NCBI RefSeq assembly: GCF_905147045.1
Contig: NC_065891.1
Coordinates: 9,557,001 to 9,621,000 of the forward strand
Reading direction: 5' to 3'
Length of the DNA stretch: 64,000 bases
From: Nymphalis io
Lineage: Eukaryota; Arthropoda; Insecta; Lepidoptera; Nymphalidae
Both the position numbers and the translations under genes were made by a program. The stretch's first letter is position 1; each line of letters starts with the position of its first letter. This document shows, piece by piece, positions 11,986 to 25,500 of the stretch. The notes beneath the pieces were generated by a model. The model did not search any database, was not told the DNA's origin, and saw only the letters and a program-made list of their open reading frames with translations.

Positions 11986-13057
11986 CTAGCTACTGGGCCT
12001 GTCCACACTATGAGATGTTTGTCCATCGTCATTATTTGTTCACCTTTAATTCCATGTGTATATATATATCCTATAAAAATATTAATGTAAAATGAGAAGA
12101 GCCAAGTTCAATGTTATGATATATGCCTTGGTTGTTGACTTCAACGACAAAAGATGTGTGATCTAAATGGATGCCAAGTTAAATGGTCAGTTCTGAAATT
12201 TATTTATAAAAACGTAATTTTTTTATAACAACTTAAAATATAATTTCTTCTTATAACTTAGGACAATATATTGAAGCCTAATGTCTGACTTGGCAAGAAA
12301 TAAATTTGTATCAACAATGAACATACTCGTAATAAACCAATATTTTAAAGTCTTGTTACAACGCACGTACAACACTTGTACAAAATTATGTAAGCATAGT
12401 TTAATAAACATACATCAATTCAGGATTTACCTGTTGATAGTCAGTCAACAGTCCACGAGGTATTGGACTGTGGGCGTTCAATGTGTTTACGATACGGCGT
12501 CTAATGGCTGTTACTTCACCTGACCCAATTTCTTTATGCCGTTCTTTATGTTTTTATTACTTTTAACTTTAGGGCTAAGTCATAAACTAGATGAAAATAT
12601 ATTAACGATACTTTTACTAGCGTGCTACAGGTGTTCTCAAAACGCTTAATTTTCGTTGTAACCTTAGCAAATGTTTTGAAATATTTTTCGTATTGTGTAT
12701 TTGTGAATAAGAATATGGGCCGGCCTCCCATCTATTTTTATGATTACAATTTGTAACGATTGTTGTTTTAGGCCGTATTGATAAAGTACGTGATAGAAAT
12801 ATTTATTCATTGTAACGTATAATATAAAATGAAATAATTTATGTTGCAATCATTAAAAATGGATATCGTACATATTGTTAAGGAGTAGTAGAGCCACGGC
12901 TGCTTTTTTTAATGAGAATAAGGCACCTGTTGATCACTGTCCAGGCAATGTTGACTGGATGGATGGGGAATGAATTTCAAGAAGTCCTTAAGCGCCACTC
13001 CCCTTATAGCCTTTTCCAAACACAGGAGGAATTCTTTACTCCTACGTTGGTTAAACA
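11986..13057. other. AT-rich non-coding DNA
   Basis: No supported gene. A moderately GC-richer stretch near 12900-13040 is single-copy as far as I can see and has no assignable function. Confidence 0.45.
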
Positions 13058-13363
13058 ACTTTGACATTGAATTGATGTGATATCATTGGTCAAGATCTTA
13101 AGTAATCTATGATATTCATTATGTATTCGATAAAAGATGTCGTTTTGAATGTTAATAAATTTGCGATCGGAATTTGGAAGTATAATTAAAATGAACATAA
13201 GTAGTTAAGTAGAATAATAAAGTGTTGTATTGTAAATAAAGATATATTAATCAAGAAGTGTTTGTAGTGCATAATTTATCAGATATATAAGCAAATCGCA
13301 TGGAATATGTAAATCTAAGGTTTGTTTATCTTTACTCCTTTAACGATTGGAATGGCGTATATT
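13058..13363 (+). repeat. unclassified diverged repeat, copy 1
   Basis: The segment is homologous to 15381-15645 over about 270-300 bases. Shared landmarks in order are CTTTGA..TGAATTGA, ATATCATTGG, AATAAAGATATATTA, ATCGCATG and AATATGTAAAT, ending in GGAATGGCGTAT/GGAATAGGCTAT. I do not recognise the family. Strand is arbitrary but AATAAA lies on +. A SINE-A follows immediately. Confidence 0.6.
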
Positions 13364-13370
13364 TTTTTTA

Positions 13371-13644
13371 TATAAATAGGCAGAGATACGAGCAAATGGG
13401 CCACCCGATGATGAGTTGTCATTGTCACCCATAGACATTGGTATTGTAAGAAATATTAAACATCGCCAACGCACCACCAACCTTGGGAACTTGTTATGGG
13501 AAGATGTTATATCCCTTGTGCCTGTAGTTACACTGTCTCACTCAACCTTCAAAGTGGAACACAACAATACGAAGTATTGCTATTTGCGGTAAAATACCTA
13601 ATGAGTGGGTGGTACCTACCCAGACGAGCTTAAAAAAGCCCTAG
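13371..13644 (-). mobile_element. SINE-A, diverged
   Basis: Reverse-strand SINE-A landmarks are GGGCCACCCGATGATGAG, CACCACCAACCTTGGGAAC, CTTGTGCCTGTAGTTACAC and GAGTGGGTGGTACCTACCC. Part of the middle is rearranged (extra bases near 13494). Confidence 0.85.
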
Positions 13645-14714
13645 AAAAAATACCAAGAAAAGTATATATATATATACATTCACTATGTTCATTCTTAAAT
13701 ATCTTTTGACGCCTTGACCTTAAATGGGCCTGGGATCCGAAAGTCTACAATGTCAATCGAAACAACAATAAAAACGCATTTAAATTATCTGTGCCATATA
13801 TATTAACCTAGAATTCGTAATGCCGTAGGAAAGTTAACTTGACCACAAGGCAGTTTGTTTCTTTTAATAGAGAGTAAGTACATTTTAATGCTTCATTGAC
13901 CCTTATTTGTTTTTAATTGCAAAATGTAACGTAAGATACTTGTATAAAGTTTCTAAGAAGTTAAAAATATATACTGCTTAAATTCAATTGTTAATAGAGT
14001 ATCTCGGTGAGAGTTACTCATTGTATATCACTCAATACGCTGCTAAAACGTTAACAATAATTTTGTAATACATTATATGCATTATAACATTTACAATGCC
14101 ATCAGTCTTTGTTTGTATGTTATTGTGTATGTGTGCATGAGTGTCAAATGTCAATAACCTTAATTTTAAGATAGCTGTATTTGATTTGGTTTTACATTTC
14201 GTATAGTTTTATGATATATTTATTTAATAGAACACTATAAGACTTTTTTGTTCAGTTCGTTTGCAATTCTTATTTAACTAAATGAATTCAGTGTTTGCTA
14301 TCCCTACCTAAAGGAGAGACCTTGATAAACTTAATTAAAAGCTGAAAATTAGTAAATTGATTTCCGATTAATTTTATGAATGTTGTTAAATCCTTCTTTA
14401 TAATCTTCATTATTCGAAATCCGTATCTTCATATGGTTTTATTGCGCTTACATTCTTATTTTTAAAAACAATGTTTTTATAGGTCAGGTAAAATATAAAA
14501 TGACATTGTTTTAATAATAGCGAATGGAATAGAGTATTCCTGTGCTTGTTTGGTTCCAAAACCATTTCGTCCAGGGTAATAAAGCAAAACATCATGAGGA
14601 AAAATGTTTCTAATAAAATTCTTGTCAATATATGTCCACTTACCCACATTTCAACAGCAGAATATTGTCCCAATATACTTTAAGCCTTCTTTTTGAAGAT
14701 TTCTTTAATATAAA

Positions 14715-14890
14715 TACTAGCTCTCACCCACATCTACGCCCGTGTGTGGAGGGTTGGAATTTGGGTTTAGTTAAATGTCACCTATGTCCATCTTTGGGGT
14801 TTAAGCATGTTGCGTCTCAAATTTTATCAAAATCGGCTCAGTGGTTTGGGCGGAAAGCGTAACAAACAACATTTACTTTCGCATATAATA
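14715..14890 (+). repeat. dispersed repeat with ATCAAAATCGG...GAAAGCGTAACA end
   Basis: CTCAAATTTTATCAAAATCG, then GCTCAGTGGTTTGGGCGG and AAAGCGTAACAAAC, is shared with 58095-58207. This motif string is widely dispersed in insect genomes. The element class cannot be decided here. Confidence 0.55.
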
Positions 14891-15123
14891 ATTTGCAAAT
14901 TAAATTTTGCAATAGTATTTGTATAAATAGTAAATTAATTAATCATGATGTCTACGTATATTACTTTACTTTTACATACCTAGTGTTCACGACTATATTA
15001 CTAAAGCAGTCATCTTAGCACACAAATATTTGACAGTAGACAAGATACATAGAAATACAAACCACGTCTTACACCGTCAAAACGCCCCTCGTCAATTTCT
15101 CCCTTATACCTCTACTTACATTT

Positions 15124-15247
15124 GGTGTCTCACTATTCAAACCGGAATACGATAATGCAAAGTATTGTTGTTTGGCATTTTAATAATCACAAACACATCA
15201 GAGAGTGGGTGCTACCCATCAATACGCACGCCCTTATACCAGTAATG
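15124..15247 (-). mobile_element. SINE-A fragment, heavily degraded
   Basis: Reverse-strand blocks TCAAACCGGAATACGATAA, AAGTATTGTTGTTTGGCA, GAGTGGGTGCTACCCATC and the terminal TATACCAGTAA match the 5' half of SINE-A. The 3' half is absent. Confidence 0.6.
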
Positions 15248-15380
15248 ATAAGCTTCGCCCATGACGTGTTCAAGCATAATGATGCCCAAGTACAATCTAT
15301 TATAACATTTAGTGTCTTGTTGGTTTAGTGGCATCTCACAAAAATGTGTAAGCTTACAAGAGGAGTTAAGACAAATAAAA

Positions 15381-15645
15381 ACTTTGATACTGAATTGACG
15401 CAATATCATTGGACGAAATCTATCTATGATTTTCATAATGGATTCGCGAAAAAAAACGTCTCGATTGTCGGTGAAGTTGTTATCGAAAGTAAAATTAAAG
15501 TGGATAGAACTAGTTAAGTTGAATTGTGTTCTTTTATAAATAAAGATATATTATAGATTAAGCAGAGTTATTAGCATCGCATGAAATATGTAAATTCGAA
15601 ATTTGGACATCTCTACTTCTTCCTCGACTGGAATAGGCTATAGAC
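15381..15645 (+). repeat. unclassified diverged repeat, copy 2
   Basis: It is the partner of 13058-13363, with the same ordered landmarks including ATATCATTGGACGAAATC, AATAAAGATATATTA and GCATGAAATATGTAAAT. Many substitutions and short indels separate the copies. Confidence 0.6.
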
Positions 15646-15784
15646 TCTAAAATGCTGAGCTCAAACGCTAGGTTGAGCAACTAAGAAATGATTGGGGTTT
15701 TCGGATCAGAAATTATGAGTAATAGCCGGTATTTTGAAAGTTCGTAGAGTTAACACTTCCTTGGAAAATACATGAAAACGTTGT

Positions 15785-15850
15785 TCATGCTCCTGACTCT
15801 CTTCGCTCGTGTCGGGTTGCCATCCCATCGGATTGTGAGAGTAATAGAAA
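15785..15850 (+). mobile_element. SINE-D fragment
   Basis: CTCCTGACTCTCTTCGCTCG, TGTCGGGTTGCCATCC and GGATTGTGAGAGTAAT match the body of the longer SINE-D at 23160-23510 (CCTGAACTCTTTTCGGTCAT, GTCGAGTTGCCACCGGATTA). Head and tail are missing. Confidence 0.55.
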
Positions 15851-17486
15851 TACGTACTGAATATCGTCTATTCATTGAGAATAGCCGCCTTGAACAAAAT
15901 CAAAAGAATATCATTATAACATCTGTTTTAATTCCTCTAAGATTAATTTTAGCCCTATAAGCTGTCACAGACGCAAACATATGCCTTATTCTCAATTAAC
16001 TTCTTTGAGCGGTATCGCTATGTATCAAGTTTCACTCGCCTTGACTCCTATTCCATAAATTAAAAACTATCAGCGAATTTAATTTCTGTAAATAACAGTC
16101 CAGTGACCTAATAGCCCGGTTTTACTTTATCGATTGTACTGTACTAGGCGTGCGAGTACGCGGTAAGTACCATTCAGAGAAATATCATTGTGCCAATTCC
16201 ATGTTAGGCATTGCAGATTTATAGCAGATCTTCGTGCTTGTGATATAACTATTTTACTAGTTACCTTAAACAGTTTTAGTTCTAACTTTATTTTGTTTTT
16301 ATAATATAGAAGTAAACTACACTTAGCTTTCTTCTGTATTTTATGCTGTATTTTTAGTTTGATTGCTTGTGTGATTTCCACAATAGGTATAAACTCCATT
16401 TGTTGTAATAAATCATTCTCTTGTTTTTATTGCTTCAAGTGCTGACATGCAGCATATAAATAATTTTAAAATTAATAAACATACACTATATGTGCGTTTA
16501 AAAAAAATGTTTTTTTTTTCTTATGGTAGGGATGGATTATGGTATTTATCATGAGGCCTATATAACTAACTATCTTTCTATAATCATGATCGCCATCTTA
16601 CTTCTAACAACTAATCTAATAGGCTTAATTCCTGTTCCACCTGCAACATTGTTAGGTTCTAGTTACCTTTGAATGTCAGTGAGTCAACTTCTTATCGAGA
16701 CCAAATAAATGAACCTAAATACGACTACGAGGTAGACTTTCAGTAGTCTCCAGATTAATGACTTTTACTTTTTTAGATCATAATCCGTAAAATCCAAAAG
16801 AAAATAAATATAAAATTACTAATGTATAATTATACCAATCAAACTAGAACCGTTTGTGCAAGTTATATTTATAACGAAATAAAAATTAATTAATAAAATA
16901 CACCAAAACTTTTAAAAAAATCATTTTTAAACGTAAAATATTGCTTAGTTAACGTAAGTGGATTATTTTGTTGATTCTGATTAGAAAGAACATAGAAAGA
17001 ATAACGGATCTGTAAAATCAACAGTATTTAACGTCATTTCAGTCCGCAATAAAGTAATCAAGAAATGACGTGTCTGTACGTCGCAATTATACCATATACG
17101 GTCTAGTCCCACATGAGGCGGATGGGACTGTCCCAGTATTTCCTCACATAATACTGCCGTTTCTCTCAGTAAAAACATTCTGTCCGCTTTTCTGTTCAAA
17201 ACATTTATACCGTGTCGCTGGAATTAGAAATGTGTTGTTTTTTTTAATCAACCTCAATCTTTTTATGCTTTTGTTGTTTGTTAATATTGTGTTTATGTAC
17301 AATAAGCTTTTAAATTATATTTTCTATGATATAAGCTCATAATAACCGTCTGTTTCCAATTTATATTTTTCTGATACTCTTGATTGAAACTAAACTGATC
17401 TTATATTTTTTTTGTCACTTGGATAAAAATAAATAATGTATTTAGTTATTAACAGTGGGTACATGATGTCTACGAAAATATACGAA
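15851..17486. other. non-coding DNA, no feature assigned
   Basis: No coding exon found. Slightly GC-richer patches near 16640-16760 and 17040-17170 have no match elsewhere in the window. Confidence 0.45.
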
Positions 17487-17648
17487 AGCGATCCCGTGGC
17501 GATCCTCGTTAAGACGGAAAGGGTACCGCTGGTTTTTTAGGGAGTATTCCGATGTCCGGGGCGCACTCGGCACCTATGACATCGGCGAGCCCCACATACC
17601 CTCGCACTGTTCCCGTGGAGGAAACGCGCAACGCGTTTTTCCAGTGAT
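17487..17648 (+). mobile_element. R1-clade LINE 3' UTR fragment
   Basis: GGGTACCGCTGGTTTTTTAG, GAGTATTCC, CACTCGGCACC, GGCGAGCCCCACATACCC and the terminal GGAAACGCGCAACGCGTTTT match the reverse complement of the LINE at 8245-8590. The fragment is pure 3' UTR, GC-rich against an AT-rich background, and lacks a clear poly(A) tail. Confidence 0.8.
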
Positions 17649-18111
17649 CATCTGAAAATCAGCTATGCCTGACCAACGGTTTTAATTTTCATGTTAAATT
17701 TTAATATAACATATATTGAAATTAAAGATATTCATTTTCAAAATAATATTCATGGCATAAATCGGTTCTGTTGACCGTAGGTTTGTATAGAATACTATAA
17801 GACATCACTATTGATAATTATCAAAAACATATAAATAGCCATTCTCGTCTCACAACAGGTTTGTTTGATCAGCAATCGATTTCGAAATTTACATTTAGTA
17901 CCGTTAAAGCGCTAATGTATTTACTTATCTCTATTAGTGTCGATCAGGTAGTCGATTTATAATTAGCTTTGTCATTGTCACAAAAACCTTAGCTCGACGG
18001 TATACAAAGTGTAGTCATGTGAAAGTTACAGATTCGTCGCTGACGCTGGACTATGGGGCTATTATTGTGCCTAAGCGTCCCATACTTGTAACAATAATAA
18101 TAATTAAAGAA

Positions 18112-18262
18112 TATTTTGTATTGCTGTGTTCCAATTTAAACGATAAATGAGCCAGTATAATTTTAGACATAAAGGACGTATCTAGGTTCTTTCCTAGCTT
18201 TCGAATTGGTGGTGAATTAAATTTGTAATATTTCTTACATTGCCAAAGTCTAACAGCTTATT
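18112..18262 (+). mobile_element. SINE-A fragment, degraded
   Basis: TATTGCTGTGTTCCAATTTA, AATGAGCCAGTATAATTTTA, ATTTCTTACATTGCCAAAGT and GTCTAACAGC follow SINE-A order with many substitutions. The first ~100 bases are absent. Confidence 0.6.
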
Positions 18263-19383
18263 TTCCTATCTCTATAATTTTGTTGTAATTGAATACAAAA
18301 TTCTTAATAAATCTATGATATAAATCAATACTATTTTGTAAAATATTCCATTAAGTACATTTTGTTTATTTATTATACTACTTAGCAAGAGACTTGTGAT
18401 TTGAAAACCTTATAAAATAGATTTTAATGTTCGGTCATTAAAATTATATAAATATAGCCTTCCATGGAACATATATAGCGTGTCGGTACTCAGTACCTAT
18501 TCGTGAGAAATTAAATCGTTATGCGGCAAAACGACATCGAACAATAGGACTAAAAAAACTTATAAGCTAAAAAGGGCTTCGTTATAATTCCGATAATTTA
18601 TAATGAATACCAATATTAATAGACACGTCTTGTACATTTCTTACGAGTTCTGTTGAAACCGACTGTAAAGTTATTAATTTCGCACGTGTTCGATTGCGTC
18701 GATAAATAACACGCGTCAGTGGAATTCAAATAAATAAATCACAGTTAGTAGGGCAATCTGCACGCACATTATGTACGTTTATATAATTGTTTATTATTGT
18801 TAAGCACAAAAGCTACTCAAGGTTACATTTTAGTGTCACGTCAAAGAACAAGGTCAGATAGCGATATCACGATATTCCTTTCCGACTTCCCGATGCATTG
18901 TATCTAAGAATTTTGCCTTGTCAATAATACTCTAGAGATGGTATTGTCGGCGAATAATGAATAGCCCTCATGCATCGGAAATCTTATTTTGATTTAAATA
19001 AATCTAAGAACACAATGAATAGATACGGTACATTCTTAATAGTAATTTACGACATTTGTCGAAAAACTATGGCCTGTTTTTGTACCTACTACCTAATTTA
19101 TTTCTTGGTAGAAACGAACTTTTAATATGAAATTCTATATATAATAAAAAAAGAAGAATTATATATTTTCGTTAAATTTTTTGATTGTTGATTTATTTTA
19201 ACGTTTTTGATTGTTAATTTATTTTAACGTTATATGACAATTATTTATAGTTATTCTTGCCAGCTGATATCTAACATTATATATATATTAGAGGAATATA
19301 CATGTAAAATTATACGAGTACGTTAATTTTAAACGATTATGTAGATAATGGGATGAGGAATTTATTAATATTTTCTATTTTAG
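18263..19383. other. AT-rich DNA upstream of, or intronic to, the otopetrin long form
   Basis: No coding exon seen. It ends in a pyrimidine-rich tract and TTTTAG, a strong splice acceptor at 19382-19383. A 26-base local tandem (TTTTTGATTGTT...TTTAACG) occurs near 19180-19231. Confidence 0.5.
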
Positions 19384-19539
19384 GTGCGCGTCCGCGAGTT
19401 TTACATCGCGATGCAGCGTTGCCCCTACATCCACGAGATGAAGGAGCGGCTGCTGGGCGCACCAATAGACGGGATCGAGCGCGAGCAACGCGCGCAATCT
19501 GAACAGCTGGCCGACCCTCAGGTCGGCACTATTGTCAAA
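19384..19539 (+). CDS. Otop: otopetrin long-form exon A (5'-most certain exon)
   Basis: It encodes 52 residues starting VRVREFYIAMQRCPYIHEM, from acceptor TTTTAG to donor AAA|GTAAGT, phase 0 at both ends. It is clearly GC-richer than its flanks. An in-frame TAG sits just before the exon, so the frame needs an upstream exon, or translation starts at an internal ATG (19411 or 19438). The strong acceptor favours an upstream exon. It encodes the cytosolic N-terminus of the long form, charged and without membrane segments. Confidence 0.85.
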
Positions 19540-22500
19540 GTAAGTTTTTTATTTACTAATTACTAGCGACACTGATTCATTTTTGCGAAATTAAATATGA
19601 TCTCCCATAATAAATTATATTTTGTTATCCAGTAGCGTTTGGTACCAAACTTCCTTCCTTAAAAGAAATTAAAATATTTTAAACTTTAATTCAGTTTAAA
19701 TGATGTAATCGCTGAGGTTTTGACCTTATTAAATTCATGTATATTACCGTCACTTTCATAATTTCGTATATTAACCATCATACGAGGTCGTTATGAAAGA
19801 TAAGTGTTCCTTTCAAACGTGTAAATATATTTCGAGAGCCTTTAACCTTTATCTGTATGTCTGTGTCAGCTCTACATTGAATTTTAAGTTAAAATAGATG
19901 TAAGTGTATTTCGTATAAGTTACAAATTATGAAAATATTTTTATATTACCGCAACTTATTTATAAGATTTTTTTTAATAATGTATGTAATGTTATATTAT
20001 TTTGAATCTATAGCTGAATTCCGACGGGTACGGATCTCATACGTCGCCGGCGCGCGCGCCGCTCGTCACGGACGAGTGTGAGGCGCCGGCGGACGAGACC
20101 GATGCACTTACCCCCACCGAGGCGGTGCTGCGGTACCGCGCGTGTTGCCAACCAGAAACCAAACCTAAGAATGCCAAGTTAGTATAATATTTATTAATAC
20201 GTATTTTGATAACAGACTTATGAGTATACACGAACAAGGATTCAAGTTCCTAAAGAAAACTCGGTAACACCATAACCAGTCCAAGGAAAACATTTCTTTA
20301 TATCTAATTCCAATTTGACGAGCTGCTTGGCGTGGTTGGTAGACACTTGCCTTTCACGCCGAAGGTTGTGGGTTCGATTCCCACCCAGGACAGATATTTG
20401 TGTGCATGAACATGTCTGTTTGTCCTGAGTCTGGGTGTAATTATCTATATAAGTATGTATTTACAAAAGAAAAGTAGTATATGTAGTATATCAGTTGTCT
20501 GGTTTCCATAGCACAAGCTTTGTACAAGCTTAATTTGGGATCAGATGGCCGTGTGTGAAAAATGTCCCAGGATATTATTATTATTATAATTCCATTTTCT
20601 ATACTTCATATTTAACAAGCAATTCATTTTGTCAGTTGATATACTTTAAATCCTAATGAAGCCCATTTCTTATTTTTAATAGTTAAGTTATTAAATTATA
20701 TTATCCTTTAATTCTGCTTGTATCTCCAGGTTTATTTATACAGATGACAAACAGATAAAAAAACAACAACAATGAAAATTATCGTTATTGATACGTAACA
20801 TTTATCTTTATAGACAAACATTGCTCTCTGTAACGTCGATTAATCTTATGAGATGTATATATTTAATTATTATTTGTTTATAAATTATTATTTTGTACAA
20901 TTTATTATAGCGACCAAAGCAATACATTGTAACATTATCATCGCCATTGTTATTGTTATTTTACTCTTTAACATTTATTAGTGGTAAGGCTTTGTGTCAG
21001 CCGATCTGTCTAAGCAGGTACTTAGGTTGCTGTTTATGGGTTTCAATGGAAGAAGACGTAACATTTTAGTCATGGTCGAATATTAACATGAGCAGTGGTT
21101 TATAATACAAACATTTCTTAGCAAAATCGAATACAATAAATTGGGATATTTATTATTTCCCTTATTAGTATGGTTAAAAATACGAATAATATTTGCCAAA
21201 CGTGTTTTTGTAAAGCTTAATTGAATATCATTGGGATTATTTGTAACGTTATTATTTAAATAGTTATAAAATGATGGTCAAGCAAACCATCAATTGACCT
21301 ATTAAATCATAGGGGACACATACAGGCCGTCACAAAAAAACTCAATAGACTATTTAAAAATAAATAAAGGGGAGGAAGCTGTAATCAAAGCACTTCCACG
21401 TTGCATGGACGGACAATAGGCTATACGGTCCTCTATGCATACATCAAAGGAACACGTGCGGTATTATAAAATGAACTTAAATGTAAAGGAATAAAGTTGA
21501 TTAGGTATAATCGGATTAATTAAAAACCATTAAGATTTTTGTAATCTTGAAATTTTTGTTTATAACAGGAGTTTCAACGTTACTTATATAATTAGAAACT
21601 CAAGTAAACACACTGTTGGTTCGCTTAAGACATTTAAAAGCGCTGGTTAATCTAAATCAAAACCTAATATATGCATGTGTCAGTGTACGAATGTGTTTAT
21701 ATAAAATGTTTAAGAGATAAGCATGAATTTTTGTTATTTGTTAATTACAAGTTCAATTTGAGTATTTATTTGTAAATTATATAAACTAAAATTATATAAT
21801 TACAATATGTACAATATGTATGTATGTAAATATGCTAAAGATAGGTATGCATATCTGATAAAATTAAGTTGTATATTATTTTCATAATTTTACTAAAATG
21901 TTTTAATATATTTATAGTAAACTTTATATAAATAAACCAGTATGTAACTTTGGAAATATATAAGCTACTGAAACATACATCTTTCATAATCACGTCATCA
22001 TTTCTCATGTGTTATTAATAGTATGTATTCATCCATAGTTATTTATGGCACGAGTTAATGTTTATCGTTCAATCTTTCAGTCGTAGTTGTTTATTGCAAG
22101 TGACATATTACTTGAAACATGCGTTAATGCTAAGAGCTTGTAACTATGGGAGTTACATTAATTGTAAGTCGACAGAAATACAGCTATACTTAAGAAATAT
22201 TGCTTATAATAGTATACTTCTAAGTATTTACTTTTTAAGTAATATAACTTAGAACCCGCAATTGTAAGTTAACACTCACGTGGTCTAGCCACTGAGCTAT
22301 CTGGACTCTTAAGTCTTAAATCTCTGATAGTATTTTTTATTAGAAATCTTATATTATAACACGATTTTAATTTGCTATAAACAAAGATACAAGGCCAGTG
22401 TTTTATTTATTAATATTTATTACCGGTCCTTTTGTCTGTTACCAAATATAAATAAAAAATAAGAGTAAACAAATTATTGAAATTTTAGTAATAATACTAA

Positions 22501-25500
22501 GGCGCATCTTCGGACCTTTCGTAGAAAATGAGAGATGGCGTACGCGTTATAACCACGAGCTATACCAAATGTCCGATGAACCTAACATCATTAGGACCAT
22601 AAAGATCGGACGCCTACGATGGGCAGGGCACGTAGTACGAATGGACGAGGCCAGAGTACCCAAACGCCTCTTGGAAGGCCGGCCGGAGGGTTGCAGAAGT
22701 AGAGTCAGGCCCAAGCTCAGATGGTTAGACGGTGTCGAACGGGACACCAAGATCTTAGGGGTGACAAGTTGGAGAACCAAAGCCACAAATAGATCGGACT
22801 GGAGAGATTTACTGGATCAGGCTAAGGCCCACCCGCGGCTGTAACGCCTCAGATGATGAATCATTATCACTTATACTAAAGTAAAGAAAATAGTAACAGT
22901 CATTTAACACTGTATTAAAGATTAATTAATCACAAATTAAGTATATAAAAACAGTGGTGTTTGTCCGGGTACCTAGTAGTACCTGCAATCTTTGATTTAG
23001 AGACATGTGTTCTCGGCTCTTACGTGGTTTATACTCAAATTTATCCGCGCCATATAAAATGCAATCTATAAACTTAATATCATACCCATTGCACATTATT
23101 TATTGTCATAGATACCATCTATAATGCTTCTATTCATATGTGATATATAATATACCACTGGCTGCCTCCTTAGTCTAGTGGCTTGATATAAGGCCGCAGA
23201 CCGCAAGGTCCTGGGTTCAAATCCCAGGTCGGGCCAATAAAAAGTTATTGGGTTTTTCCGTCTACAAATTGTCAGTAGCTGTCGGGAGTCTGGAACTTGG
23301 AAGTGTGTACATACTCGTGCTGAAAGCACGTATAGCAGTTGGTCCTGAACTCTTTTCGGTCATGTCGAGTTGCCACCGGATTATGAGAGTTAGGGAATAG
23401 AGAGTGCACATTTATTTGTGCACATACTTGCACTATAATATGTCCCGCGCATTTGGCTAATCTCTCATGAGATTGGCCGCCGTGGCCGAAATCGGCCAGA
23501 ATAACGTCTTAATATAACATATTCAAGAAGTAGTTACTAATTGATTGCTCTTGTCGATAATATCGTTTCCGTGTCACAAATCGGATTATATGTCATTCTT
23601 ATCAAACAATCTATCTATCAGTGAAATCGTTGCCATACTGACTATCGATTGTAAAATTATCCACAGTTTTAATAAATAATTTGTGTGTAGTGTGCGAATT
23701 TATTATACGATAAAGTAACATCGAAAACACAACCCAACAAAACACGTTGCGGCGAAAAGTGGTACTAAATAAGAAGCAAAGAGTACGTGAGACGCTTAAT
23801 TCCGTTTCGCTTGCCTATTCAGACGATCATAAAATATTGTAATGATGTATTGTATGCGGTCACCGACAAAGTTTGCTATCCCCGTATTATGTCATTGAAG
23901 GATTAAACGTAGCTAATTGATATTTCTACAACGCGCCATTGCAACGTAAGAAGAATATTTTTATGTTCTAATGGCGGGTCGGTTGGTGTGGTTGGTAGAT
24001 GCTTGCCTTTCACGACGAAGGTTGTAGGTTCGATTCCCACCCAGGACAGACATTTGTATGCATGAACATGTCTGTTTGTTATGGGTTTGGATGTAATTAT
24101 CTATATAAGTATGTATTTACAAAAGAAAAATAGTATATGTTGTATATCAGTTGTCTGGTTTTCATAGTACAAGCTCTGTTTAGTTTGGGATCAGATGGCC
24201 GTGTGTGAATAATGCCCCAGGATATTATTATTATTATTATATTTATCAAGTGTTAAGTGAATTATTTTCATAGTGACGGCTAAAGGAAATTTTGTTCAGA
24301 AGCCTAGGTTTGCAATCAAATATCGTTAATAATATTATTATATTAATATGTAGGTCTATTATGTTACACATTACATTATATAATGAAACTAGCATTACAC
24401 TAGTGAATACGCCAAGATGAACATCAGTGAGCACACTCTTAATGTTACAAGTTTGAACATTCTTTTAGGTGTAGAGTTCACACCGCTTTAATTGTTATCT
24501 CGTTTATGAATATGTATTCGAATATGTCGATTGAAATCAACTACATACAAAAATGTCCTGGAAAAGTTAAATACTCTTGCATTTAATAAAAAATCGTAGA
24601 GAGATTGAAGTATAATAATATTCTTGAATTTAAATCAATGTGTCAATAACGCTTTGCAACTCCTGATGAACTAGAAATGCGCGTTCATCCAATACTTATG
24701 TTACTGATATGTACGTTCATCGTGAAATTTCTATATATTTAAACTTTATATACAAGCGAAATACCACTGACTGACTCATCACGAGGTCTCCGAAACTATA
24801 TTTAATATAAATTTTAAGTAATTCGGACCGAATGACTTAAAATTTAGCGTAGTACTCCTTTCAACACGTGAACGCTAGCTAAAATTTACGCAGATCCGAT
24901 CCAAAATACATTTTTCATCATTGAATATGGAACATAAGTTTTTAACTACAATAATAAAATTAAGAAGATTACTTTATATATTATATAACACTTTAATTTA
25001 TAATCTTTTGTTAAATTATCTTCTAAATAATAATAAATTGGCAAAATCATTGAAATTTTCGCAGCTTTTAAATTCATAACTTCATTCATTTAGTATTATT
25101 TATAATTTTTTTGTATATGGAAATTCAAAACAGTGGTAGATGTGTATAATCTATAAATCACTATACACAAAATATAATCTTGTAAATTACGATTCAAAAG
25201 TGTTTGTAAGAGCCTACGTGAGTAAACGTTTTTATAGTATATATGTTTTGAAAGAAGAATTAATATATAATACTACAATCTTTACAAACAAGGAAGATAT
25301 AATTAAATTGATAAATGTAAAACCTTAACCATGAACCTTTTTAATTCAGAAGGTGATGTCATTATATCGAACTAATTAGCTAAATAGTGGATGAAAATAG
25401 ATATTCGATGGCGTGTGGCCAACATCTTTTATAATCATAATTAAACATCATCATAAAACTATATAATATTCCTCTTAATAATTTCAAAACGTTATGGTAG

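Noticed and set aside
20318..20400. Apparent tRNA gene (good B box, Glu-like anticodon arm)
   Set aside because: It is the head of SINE-C, with two other copies sharing a 200-base body and ATT tail.
22547..22786. Minus-strand 79-codon open frame
   Set aside because: Antisense shadow of the RTE-like LINE ORF.
23160..23240. Apparent tRNA-Cys gene
   Set aside because: The acceptor stem does not close as a canonical tRNA, and a repeated SINE-D body follows.
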